Below are positions 1 through 5,626 of a DNA stretch of 5,626 nt, one piece after another (position 1 is the stretch's first letter; every line of letters starts with the position of its first letter). The notes beneath the pieces were generated by a model. It ran no database searches, had not been told where the DNA came from, and was given only the letters and a program-made list of their open reading frames with translations. The position numbers were made by a program, and so were the translations under genes. The stretch covers positions 1 to 5,626 of the forward strand of contig JAIOHO010000872.1 in assembly GCA_019912905.1 (NCBI GenBank), written 5' to 3'. The DNA comes from Anaerolineae bacterium (GTDB lineage Bacteria; Chloroflexota; Anaerolineae; Aggregatilineales; Phototrophicaceae).

Positions 1-52
1 CTATATTACCGGGCAGGCCCTGAATGTCGATGGCGGCATCGAAATGAACTAA
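1..52 (+). CDS. Short-chain dehydrogenase/reductase, C-terminal end only (5' partial)
   Basis: The frame beginning at position 2 reads YITGQALNVDGGIEMN and then TAA at 50-52. The pattern Y-I-T-G-Q-x-(L/I)-x-V-D-G-G followed by a short tail is the standard C-terminus of classical SDR oxidoreductases, where it forms the last beta strand and the subunit interface. Everything that would tell the substrate (Rossmann motif, catalytic Ser-Tyr-Lys) lies outside the window. The gene is on the opposite strand to all others here and converges on the GntR regulator, with 41 bp between the two stop codons. It is a different gene from the minus-strand SDR at 892-1671, whose end reads YITGAELRVDGGF. Family assignment is firm; the specific function is unknown. 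Confidence 0.85.
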   Translation, partial: YITGQALNVDGGIEMN

Positions 53-93
53 GCCGGGCAGACTCTTGCGGCGGTGCTGTTTCAGACGGCTGA

Positions 94-774
94 TTACGCG
101 CGGAAGCTGGGGACTCTCAGGTGAATGACAATTTCTTTGAGAGCGGCCTCATGGTCCCTGACCCGCAGGGCATCCACGATGCGCTGGTGTTCGTTGATGA
201 TCCGTTCCGGGTTGATACGCAGTGACGATGGCGCTTCGATCAGCGTGCGCCGGAACACTTCGATCACCAGGGGGGACATATCTTCGATGACCTTGTTGTG
301 GGTGATCGCCAGCAGCTTGAGATGAAAGTCGATGTCCTCTTTAATGGTGGACTTGCCATCCCGATGCTTCTGATGCTGGATATCGATGAGGGCCTGAAGA
401 TAATCGATTTCTTCATCCGTGACGCGGTCCACAATCAGGCCTACAGCGCCGACTTCGAGCGCCGCACGCGCCTCCTGAAAAGCAAGCAGGGACTGGCTGC
501 GTTCACCCAGCGTGAGCGGCAGCGAGGTCATCAGCTGCTTCTGGTCGTACTCCCCGACGAAGTTGCCTTTGCCTGCCAGCTTGACGACAATGCCCTGGGC
601 GACGAGCGCGCTGAGGGCCTCACGGACGATGTTGCGGCTAACGGTCAGCGCCTCACTGAGTTCCCGTTCACTGGGCAGCTGCGCCCCGGGTTTCAAGTCT
701 TCTTGCAGGATAAACCGCTTGATCGTCTCAATAACCTGCCGGGTCAGAGTATCGCGGGCGACGGGTTCTAGCAC
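94..774 (-). CDS. FadR-type GntR transcriptional regulator with metal-binding FCD domain
   Basis: This is a DNA-binding regulator of about 226 aa, probably the local repressor of the catabolic genes upstream. In numbering from the TTG codon at 792, an N-terminal winged helix (about residues 14-80) carries the GntR signatures PGAQLPSERELSEAL, VSRNIVREAL and a G-x-G-x-F wing. A C-terminal all-helical FCD domain (about 100-227) follows. It has R109 and E113 in the EARAALE helix, D153-x3-H157, H202 in NEH and H224 near the end. These match the Asp plus three His that bind a divalent metal in metal-type FCD domains, which usually sense a carboxylate ligand. Length is normal for the subfamily. The start is ambiguous: TTG 792, ATG 789 and ATG 786 are all in frame, but GAGG at 784-781 sits 6 nt before GTG 774, so GTG is chosen. 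The gene follows the SDR after about 100 nt and may be autoregulated. Its ligand is unknown. Confidence 0.93.
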   Translation of the reverse strand: MLEPVARDTLTRQVIETIKRFILQEDLKPGAQLPSERELSEALTVSRNIVREALSALVAQGIVVKLAGKGNFVGEYDQKQLMTSLPLTLGERSQSLLAFQEARAALEVGAVGLIVDRVTDEEIDYLQALIDIQHQKHRDGKSTIKEDIDFHLKLLAITHNKVIEDMSPLVIEVFRRTLIEAPSSLRINPERIINEHQRIVDALRVRDHEAALKEIVIHLRVPSFRA

Positions 775-780
775 AGAATT

Positions 781-784
781 CCTC
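781..784 (-). promoter_or_regulatory. Ribosome binding site that favours the GTG start of the regulator
   Basis: On the minus strand GAGG lies 6 nt before GTG at 774-772, which is ideal Shine-Dalgarno spacing. The same bases overlap the tandem ATG ATG codons (789 and 786) that are in frame upstream. Those codons, and TTG at 792, have only an AGGA (803-800) at 8 nt from TTG and 11 nt from the first ATG. The choice affects only six N-terminal residues (MMMRNS), which are not part of the conserved winged helix. Confidence 0.5.
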
Positions 785-792
785 ATCATCAA

Positions 793-891
793 TCGTTACG
801 TCCTGATTGCAGGCTAAACGACCCGGACACATAAACCGGGGGCACATTTGCCCGTAAGGATCATTTTGTTTTGCTGTAGATCAGCATTCCA
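793..891 (-). promoter_or_regulatory. Intercistronic leader between SDR and regulator genes
   Basis: This is the only gap of more than 30 nt within the minus-strand gene run and therefore the only internal place for a separate promoter. It contains the twin palindromes at 822-853 and an A-rich stretch (AAAACAAAA, minus strand) just after the SDR stop. A loose -10-like TTTATG with a poor -35 (TTACGG) 16 nt upstream can be drawn, but it is too weak to call. The length and structure suggest that the regulator can be expressed separately from the enzyme genes; this is inference. Confidence 0.3.
822..853. repeat. Two abutting small palindromes in the regulator leader
   Basis: On the plus strand CCCGG (822-826) pairs with CCGGG (836-840) across a 9-nt spacer. 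GGGCA (840-844) pairs with TGCCC (849-853) across 4 nt. Both arm pairs are perfect, and the two units share the base at 840. They lie between the stop of the SDR and the start of the regulator. They could be an operator for the dimeric GntR protein, or small hairpins in the intercistronic mRNA. The arms are only 5 bp and no U-run follows on the minus strand, so a strong intrinsic terminator is unlikely. Neither matches a GntR operator that I can name. Confidence 0.35.
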
Positions 892-1671
892 TCATGTTGG
901 TAATGCCAATCCTAGCACAAAACCGCCATCGACACGAAGTTCGGCCCCGGTGATGTAGTCGGCATCCTCGCTGCATAGGAACGCGGCAGCTTTGCCGATG
1001 TCATCGGGATGTCCTAATCGTCCCCAGGGAATACGGTGTCCACCATCGCGGAGTGCTTCCTTGCTGGAAAAGGCGCGCTCGCCCGGTGTGTTGATCCAGC
1101 CCGGGCTGATGATGTTGACATTGATGTGATGTGGAGCGAGTTCCAGGGCCAGCGTGCGCCCGAAATGGTTGATCGCCGCTTTTGCCATATTGTAAGCAGC
1201 ACTGTTGCGGACCGGCAGTTCGCTGTGAACCGAACTGATGATCACAATTTTGCCCCGCGCGCTTGTGGCGACCGGCTGGCGGATCATCTGCTGGGCCGCC
1301 AACTGGCAGCAGTGGAAGACGCCGAACTGGGCGACCTCGACAGTACGCTGCACATTTTCCCAGGCGGCCTCGATAATGGGTTCGCGCAGGTTAATCGCGG
1401 CGTTGGCGACTGCAATGTCGAGGTGCCCAAAGTTGGTGACGATTTCACCAATCATGGCAGTGATGGCAGGGCGGTCGGCGACATCGGCCTGATACACCGC
1501 CGCTTGTCGGCCCATCTCTCGGATGTCGGCAGCCAGGGCGTGCGCGAGCTTCATGTTGGCAACATCATTGATGGCGATGTCGGCCCCCTCGGTCGCCAAT
1601 CTCCGGGCGATGCCAGCGCCGATGCCGCGTGCCGCGCCCGTAACCAGCGCGACCTTACCTGCGAAACGCAT
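892..1671 (-). CDS. Classical SDR-family NAD(P)-dependent oxidoreductase
   Basis: A cytoplasmic dehydrogenase/reductase of 259 aa, the normal length for classical SDRs. It shows the cofactor motif TGAARGIG (11-18), an acidic D36 at the end of beta-2 favouring NAD(H), D63-V for the adenine ring, NAA (90-92) in place of the usual NAG, S147, Y160 and K164 of the catalytic centre, PGWINT (190-195), and a C-terminus ending YITGAELRVDGGF. The usual tetrad Asn, three residues before the Gly of the N-x-x-G-x-F helix, is Ala114 here (VAQFGVF). Two ATG codons stand in tandem (1674 and 1671). AGGAG at 1683-1679 is 7 nt from the second and 4 nt from the first, so 1671 is chosen. The start lies inside the end of the MDR gene, which implies translational coupling. 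It probably oxidises a secondary alcohol of a sugar or hydroxy acid; the substrate is not readable from sequence. Confidence 0.93.
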   Translation of the reverse strand: MRFAGKVALVTGAARGIGAGIARRLATEGADIAINDVANMKLAHALAADIREMGRQAAVYQADVADRPAITAMIGEIVTNFGHLDIAVANAAINLREPIIEAAWENVQRTVEVAQFGVFHCCQLAAQQMIRQPVATSARGKIVIISSVHSELPVRNSAAYNMAKAAINHFGRTLALELAPHHINVNIISPGWINTPGERAFSSKEALRDGGHRIPWGRLGHPDDIGKAAAFLCSEDADYITGAELRVDGGFVLGLALPT

Positions 1672-2710
1672 CATTAGGCTCCTCATCCCAGCGAAAGATG
1701 ACCCCGAGCATCGCTTTTTCTCGCCGGAAGGCCATCTCATAGGCTTCGACGATCCGGCTGTAATGAAAGCGATGGGTAATGAGCTTGCTGGGCTTCAGTC
1801 TTCCATCCGCCATCAGCGCGAGGACAAACGCAGCTTCCTGGTCGGGAGCGAATCGATTCGATACCTGCATTGGGTTGTTCGCGCGATCCGGGAACAGGTA
1901 GCCGCTGGTCCCGGACACGGCAAAGAGTGCGATGCCTTTGGCGTAAAACAAGTCCATACTTAATGGATTAAAGTCCAGTGGGGCTTCACCGCGACCCAAC
2001 AGGCTGACGATGGCGACGCGTCCATTGGACCGCACGATTTCCAGCGCAGTCCGGTAGGCAGGCCAGGGATTAGCAGTCAGTATGACCAGATCGATGCCCT
2101 GACCGCCGGTGAACTGGTCCAGCCTGGCTTCCAGGTTGGGATCATCGCTGAGGAATCCGGCATGAGCACCCATGTCCGCGGCCATGTCCAGGCGAACGGA
2201 ACTGTTGGCGATGGCCGCGACGCGCGCACCCAGCAGCGGACCGAGGGCGACTGCACCCAACCCGAGTACGCCAACGCCGACAACGGCGACATTCTCACCG
2301 GGCTGGAACAGAGCCTTGCGATAGCAGTGTGCACTCAAGGCATACAAATGCGCGTACACCGCATCTTCCGGGTCTACACCCTCCGGCACGACGACCAGAC
2401 TCTCTGATTCGCGCATGACATATTCGGATTGGTGGGGGTAGCGTGTGACGATTCGATCACCGACCTGTACGCGGTTGACGGTGCTGCCGACGGCCCGAAC
2501 GACACCCAGATTACTGTCGCCCACCCAGCGAGGGTAATCCGGTGCGCCCGGCACCTGCTCTGCGCCTTCATAGTTGCCCCGGTCTGTGCCGATTTTGAAG
2601 GCGCTCATGACGGTCTGAACCCAGATTGCATCCGGCGCAAGGGAAGTCACCTCGAGAGGACGATCCTCGATGCGTAAATCTCGTGGCCCGTAAAGTATGG
2701 CGATTTTCAT
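1655..2710 (-). CDS. Zinc-independent medium-chain dehydrogenase/reductase (alcohol dehydrogenase-like)
   Basis: A 351-aa MDR protein starting MKIAILYGPRDLRIED, with AAGGA 7 nt before ATG 2710; the frame upstream of this has no MDR character. The N-terminal GroES-like domain covers about 1-120, the Rossmann domain about 135-270, and the C-terminus returns to the catalytic domain. The nucleotide loop GVGVLG is at 145-150. Beta-2 ends AIANSS without the usual Asp, so NADP(H) is plausible. Zinc ligands are missing: the CGxD Cys is Ile40 (KIGTD), and the GHE motif reads G64-D65-S66. The four-Cys structural zinc lobe is also absent. This pattern is seen in the MDR subgroup related to bacteriochlorophyllide dehydrogenase BchC and other zinc-less members; nothing else here suggests pigment synthesis. 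It begins 22 nt after the PLP enzyme gene and overlaps the start of the SDR. It likely reduces or oxidises a polar carbonyl/alcohol in the same pathway; the substrate is unknown. Confidence 0.9.
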   Translation of the reverse strand: MKIAILYGPRDLRIEDRPLEVTSLAPDAIWVQTVMSAFKIGTDRGNYEGAEQVPGAPDYPRWVGDSNLGVVRAVGSTVNRVQVGDRIVTRYPHQSEYVMRESESLVVVPEGVDPEDAVYAHLYALSAHCYRKALFQPGENVAVVGVGVLGLGAVALGPLLGARVAAIANSSVRLDMAADMGAHAGFLSDDPNLEARLDQFTGGQGIDLVILTANPWPAYRTALEIVRSNGRVAIVSLLGRGEAPLDFNPLSMDLFYAKGIALFAVSGTSGYLFPDRANNPMQVSNRFAPDQEAAFVLALMADGRLKPSKLITHRFHYSRIVEAYEMAFRREKAMLGVIFRWDEEPNDAFRR

Positions 2711-2732
2711 GCAGCAGTCCTTCTCACAGGTC

Positions 2733-3824
2733 TCAGCGCAGTTTGCCCCGACCCTGAACATCCCAGACGACCTCGACGCGGTCATTCCGAATACCGTAAA
2801 GCTGGTCGTGCAGGAACAGTGTGGCATCGGTATAACCAATCACAAAATCGAAGACATCGCCGATGCGGATGGTCTCATTGGGTGATTCCAGCGTAACAAT
2901 GCCGTGCTCGGCGGACGTACCGACGTTCTGGACGCCGTCGATACCGATCGGCGTGGGTTTGTTGATCCAGGCCGGTGCACTCTTGAAGCCAATGTCAAAG
3001 ATGATCCGGGTGGGGTGGGGGCGGCTGGTGACGGTCGAACGCACGAACAGCGCCGGTTTGGTCTGGACACCCCAACCCCGGTAGGTGTTGTCATTAAAAA
3101 TCGCGCCGCCTGCCTGAATTTCGGTGATGCCGCTCAGGAAGGGGGTGATCTGGTAGGTGCCGCTGCCGCCGCCGCTGACGATGTTCACCGGCAGCCCGGC
3201 GGACCGGCACAGTGCTGCGGAATCGGTGAGCTGCATGACTGCTTCGACAATTGCTTTGCGTTTCGATTCGGGGTCTGACTGGGACAAGGTGTGGCCTTCC
3301 CAGGCCATCAGCCCCTCGAAGCGCAGGCCGGGTGTCTGCTGTACGATCCGGGCAAGTGCCAGTGCAGGTTCCCCCGGAGCCACGCCAGCACGATTCATCC
3401 CTGTATTGACTTCGATTAATACGCCGATTTCCACGCCTGCCGCTGCCGCCGCCCCGCCGATCTGAGCCGTATTGTCGGCGTTATCGACGGCCACTTTGAG
3501 GTTGGCGTAATGAGCCAGGCTGACCAGGCGTGTGATTTTCTGGTTGCCGACAATCTGGTTGGCAATCAGGATGTCGCGGATGCCTGCATAGGCCATCACC
3601 TCGGCTTCGCCCAATTTGGCACACGTCACCCCGATTGCGCCTGCTGCGATCATCTGCTGGGCGACAGCCGGGATCTTGATGCCTTTGATGTGTGGACGCC
3701 AGTTAACCCCGGCGGTTGCGAAATGGGCAGCGAGGGCGCGGATGTTGGCTTCCATTGTGTCCAGCTCGACCCACAGGACCGGTGTATCCAGTTCGGTTTT
3801 GTGTAATCCAACTTCGGTGGTCAT
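2733..3824 (-). CDS. PLP-dependent D-threonine aldolase/D-serine dehydratase-like protein
   Basis: A 363-aa fold-type III PLP protein with an N-terminal alanine-racemase-like barrel (about 12-250) and a C-terminal D-serine-dehydratase-like beta domain (about 255-360). Visible motifs are RPHIK, where K47 aligns with the PLP Schiff-base lysine; LGEAE (71-75); R145 in NTGMNRAGV, which aligns with the PLP-contacting Arg; the phosphate loop SGGGSGTY (217-224); and EHG (306-308). The family's metal site H-x-C (D-serine dehydratase) or H-x-D (D-threonine aldolase) reads Y331-T-D333, followed by the family LHD, so the His ligand is lost. The lysine motif also departs from the usual H-x-K-T-H-K (here HIKGIK). 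ATG 3824 overlaps the stop of the upstream aldo/keto reductase (ATGA), with GGGGGA 4 nt before it. It may cleave or dehydrate a D-beta-hydroxy-amino acid, or be a diverged lyase, racemase or epimerase; the exact reaction is open. Confidence 0.9.
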   Translation of the reverse strand: MTTEVGLHKTELDTPVLWVELDTMEANIRALAAHFATAGVNWRPHIKGIKIPAVAQQMIAAGAIGVTCAKLGEAEVMAYAGIRDILIANQIVGNQKITRLVSLAHYANLKVAVDNADNTAQIGGAAAAAGVEIGVLIEVNTGMNRAGVAPGEPALALARIVQQTPGLRFEGLMAWEGHTLSQSDPESKRKAIVEAVMQLTDSAALCRSAGLPVNIVSGGGSGTYQITPFLSGITEIQAGGAIFNDNTYRGWGVQTKPALFVRSTVTSRPHPTRIIFDIGFKSAPAWINKPTPIGIDGVQNVGTSAEHGIVTLESPNETIRIGDVFDFVIGYTDATLFLHDQLYGIRNDRVEVVWDVQGRGKLR

Positions 3825-4774
3825 GGAATCCCCCAGCGGCTCGGATCAACAAGCTGCACGTCATCCGTGCGCAGCGGATCTAAATCGGCCAGAATGTTGG
3901 GTGGCAGCGGACCTTGGGTGGCGGACTGTAACGCAAGGTCGAGTTCTGCCACACTGCGCACGCCGACCAGGGCGCTCGCCACCGCAGGGTTCGTCAGGAC
4001 GAAGCGGAGTGCCAGATCAGCCGGGGCCAGCTCGTATTGTGCGGCAATCTGACGGAACCGGCGTGAAAGATCAGTCAACTGCCCCAGGTGTTCGGGGAGA
4101 TCGTCTCCTCGTTCGGTCAGTGCGCCTTTAAGATAAACTGAGCGCACCACCACCGCAACACCGTGCTGGCGCGCCAGCGGCAAAATAGTGTCTTCCAGAC
4201 GCCGGTCAAATACATTGTAAGCCACCTGAATCAGGTCCAGATCGTGCTCGATTGCCAGTTGTGGTGATTCCTGTCCATAGGTTGAAGCACCCACATAGCG
4301 CGCCCAGCCTCTGGATTTGACCTCGCGCAGCACGTCAATGACCTCATTAGATTGCAGGAGGGTCGGCGGTGCACTATGGATCAGGAGCATATCGACGTGA
4401 TCTGTCTTCAGCGCTTCGAGACTTTTCCGCACCGAGGCCTGCACACGTGCGCGCAGCGCTGAACCCCGAAGTGGTGCACCGCGCCTGTCCAGGCAGTGTA
4501 CTTTGGTGGCGATGAAAGGCCGTTGGCGTTGGCCCTGAAGCGCCTCGCCAAGTACAACCTCGCTGTCGCCATAGGCGCGTGCGGTATCGATCAGATTGAT
4601 GCCGGAATCCAGCGCACACTGTACGAGCATGGCGCAGTCTGCATCCGAGGGTGGCGGCAGTCCACCGGTCTTGCTCGCATCCGGGCTGATGCCGTAATTC
4701 ATTCCGAAAGCGGCGGTGCCAAGTGACAGCGCGGAAATCTGAAGGCCGGTATTCCCAAAAGGACGGAATTCCAT
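3821..4774 (-). CDS. Aldo/keto reductase
   Basis: A 317-aa NAD(P)H-dependent oxidoreductase with the (beta/alpha)8 fold. It opens with MEFRPFGNTGLQISALSLGT, typical of the family. The catalytic tetrad is intact: D63 and Y68 in IDTARAYGDSE, K91 in ATKVH, and H133 in LLIHSAP. The later strands VGASTYG (161-167), QVAYNVFDRR (183-192) and VRSVYLKGAL (210-219), and the cofactor-binding segment SALVGVRSVAELD (267-279), are also as expected. After GTAAFGMNYGI there is a loop rich in Ser, Pro and Gly (about 29-43) that seems longer than in many relatives. The gene starts 9 nt after the aldolase stop; GGAG is 12 nt from the ATG, rather distant, so translation may depend on coupling. Its stop overlaps the start of the PLP enzyme gene. 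It likely reduces a sugar-derived aldehyde or ketone, or works as a dehydrogenase; the substrate is unknown. Confidence 0.95.
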   Translation of the reverse strand: MEFRPFGNTGLQISALSLGTAAFGMNYGISPDASKTGGLPPPSDADCAMLVQCALDSGINLIDTARAYGDSEVVLGEALQGQRQRPFIATKVHCLDRRGAPLRGSALRARVQASVRKSLEALKTDHVDMLLIHSAPPTLLQSNEVIDVLREVKSRGWARYVGASTYGQESPQLAIEHDLDLIQVAYNVFDRRLEDTILPLARQHGVAVVVRSVYLKGALTERGDDLPEHLGQLTDLSRRFRQIAAQYELAPADLALRFVLTNPAVASALVGVRSVAELDLALQSATQGPLPPNILADLDPLRTDDVQLVDPSRWGIP

Positions 4775-4783
4775 GAGTGCTGC

Positions 4784-5626
4784 TTACTCCGCTTGCAGGG
4801 GAATTCCGGCGATCTGTGTGAACTCGGTCGCATCCAGCGCGGCCCACAGCCGGATTTCCTCTTCACGGGTCAGGGGTCGCAGCGGTCGCCGGGGTGTGCC
4901 GCAGTCGAACCCCATCCGTTTCAGGATGAGCTTGACCCCGGCAATGACCGGTGCGGTCAGCAGGGCTTTGATGACGCGGTTGGCCGCATATTGCAGATCC
5001 TGCGCCGTCTGGATATCGCCGCGCTCGTAGGCGGCATAAAGCTGAACGAAATGCCCGGCCATGATGTTGTAAGTCGTGCCGATGGCTCCGGCAGCCCCCA
5101 TCGTCAAGGCTGGCAAGCACGAATCGTCTGCGCCGGACATGATGGTAAAGTCACGGCCCGCCATCGCCTCGATCAGATTGCGCATTTCAAAAAAGTTAAT
5201 GGCGGTGTATTTGACGCCTACGATCTGCTCGATGGTCAGCAGCGATTTGAAACTCTCGGTCGAAATGGTGCTGCCCGTCGCGCCCGGAATGTAATAAATC
5301 CATACCGGGACATCACCAGCGGCCTCTGCAATCGCCTGATAATGGGCGTGCAGTGCGGCCTGGTCCACCGGGAAATAGGGCGGTGGCACCGCAGCGATTC
5401 CATCCGCGCCAACCGAAGCAGCATGTTTTGCTAGATCGACGGCCACATGGGTGGCAATGTCACCGACGTGGGCAATGACCGGCACCCGCCCATTCACAAC
5501 CTCCAGCGTCGTCTCTAACACCTGGCGGCGTTCGTCCGGGTCCAGCAGCATACTTTCACCCGTCCCGCCGGTCGTGTAAAAGCCCTGCACGCCTGTCTGG
5601 AGCAGAAATTGGAGCAAGTCTTTTAA
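4784..5626 (-). CDS. N-acetylneuraminate lyase-like aldolase (DHDPS/NAL superfamily), 5' partial
   Basis: The frame is open to the window edge, so the true start and roughly 20-30 residues (beta-1 of the barrel) are missing; 280 aa are visible. In visible numbering, GGTGE is at 20-24, the catalytic Tyr is Y111 in IYYIPGATGS, and the Schiff-base lysine is K139 in VGVKYTAINFFEM. The C-terminal half (IGTTYNIM, GDIQTAQDLQ, and the G-x-K-x-x-L region) resembles N-acetylneuraminate lyase more than dihydrodipicolinate synthase. True sialic acid lyases carry GSTGE, so Gly in place of Ser suggests another 2-keto acid substrate. Superfamily chemistry is reversible aldol cleavage, or dehydration, of 2-keto(-3-deoxy) acids to pyruvate-type products through a lysine imine. 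It is the most upstream visible gene of the run and precedes the aldo/keto reductase by 9 nt. No sialic acid kinase or epimerase is visible in the window. Confidence 0.92.
   Translation of the reverse strand, partial: LKDLLQFLLQTGVQGFYTTGGTGESMLLDPDERRQVLETTLEVVNGRVPVIAHVGDIATHVAVDLAKHAASVGADGIAAVPPPYFPVDQAALHAHYQAIAEAAGDVPVWIYYIPGATGSTISTESFKSLLTIEQIVGVKYTAINFFEMRNLIEAMAGRDFTIMSGADDSCLPALTMGAAGAIGTTYNIMAGHFVQLYAAYERGDIQTAQDLQYAANRVIKALLTAPVIAGVKLILKRMGFDCGTPRRPLRPLTREEEIRLWAALDATEFTQIAGIPLQAE

Noticed and set aside
53..93. Possible bidirectional terminator between the convergent genes
   Set aside because: Only a 5-bp AGCCG/CGGCT pairing with a 30-nt loop and no T-run on either side; not supportable as a terminator.
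298..771. Plus-strand open frame of 157 codons antisense to the GntR regulator
   Set aside because: It covers the winged helix and FCD domain codons on the other strand; no motif of its own.
1036..1677. Plus-strand open frame of 213 codons antisense to the SDR
   Set aside because: The minus-strand frame encodes a complete SDR with all motifs; the antisense translation shows no family motif and is an expected by-product of GC-rich codon use.
1672..1740. N-terminal extension of the SDR frame up to 1740
   Set aside because: The residues before the tandem ATG are out-of-frame MDR codons, and the Rossmann beta-1 begins directly after M1 at 1671.
2711..2839. N-terminal extension of the MDR frame up to 2839
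   Set aside because: The extra 43 residues are Cys-rich and unlike any MDR N-terminus, and overlap the end of the PLP enzyme gene; ATG 2710 has AAGGA at 7 nt and begins the conserved MKIAILYGP.
4374..4847. Minus-strand frame of 157 codons overlapping the aldo/keto reductase start and the aldolase end
   Set aside because: Rich in Arg, Ser and Cys with no domain; it is the shifted frame of two real genes.
4793..5434. Plus-strand open frame of 213 codons antisense to the NAL-like aldolase
   Set aside because: It mirrors a well-conserved aldolase gene and its translation lacks recognisable domains.
1..5626. Mobile elements, CRISPR, tRNA or phage-defence genes
   Set aside because: No array-like repeats, transposase motifs, terminal inverted repeats, tRNA-like cloverleaf or defence-type domains were seen; nearly all sequence is covered by metabolic genes.

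Overview
The window is a bacterial chromosomal segment of moderate to high GC (judged by eye) with dense, ordinary coding and no RNA genes, insertion sequences, CRISPR arrays or phage genes. The taxon cannot be fixed from the sequence. A Chloroflexota-like or other environmental heterotroph is a guess only.

Layout: positions 1-52 hold the last codons of a plus-strand short-chain dehydrogenase (SDR). It converges on a run of six minus-strand genes that fills the rest of the window. Read 5'->3' on the minus strand, these are: (1) an N-acetylneuraminate-lyase/dihydrodipicolinate-synthase-type Schiff-base aldolase, cut by the right edge; (2) an aldo/keto reductase; (3) a PLP-dependent protein of the D-threonine aldolase/D-serine dehydratase fold (fold type III); (4) a medium-chain dehydrogenase (MDR) that has lost the zinc ligands; (5) a classical SDR oxidoreductase; (6) a FadR-type GntR regulator with a probable metal-binding FCD domain. 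Junctions in that order are a 9-nt gap, a 4-bp ATGA overlap, a 22-nt gap, an overlap of about 17-20 bp, and a gap of about 100-117 nt before the regulator. The first five genes look like one transcription unit. The regulator may be read through or have its own promoter; its leader carries two small abutting palindromes.

Joint role (inference): the set is typical of a catabolic cassette for an oxidised sugar, a sugar acid or a hydroxylated (amino) acid. The oxidoreductases would adjust hydroxyl and keto groups, the NAL-like lyase would cleave or dehydrate a 2-keto acid, the PLP protein would act on a D-amino or beta-hydroxy-amino acid, and the FCD regulator would sense an acid intermediate. 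No transporter or kinase is visible, and the operon's 5' end lies beyond position 5626. The substrate cannot be named. The most notable points are altered active-site positions in several of the enzymes: a D-threonine-aldolase-type metal site reading Y-T-D instead of H-x-D/C, an MDR without zinc ligands, an SDR without the usual tetrad Asn, and GGTGE in place of GSTGE in the aldolase.
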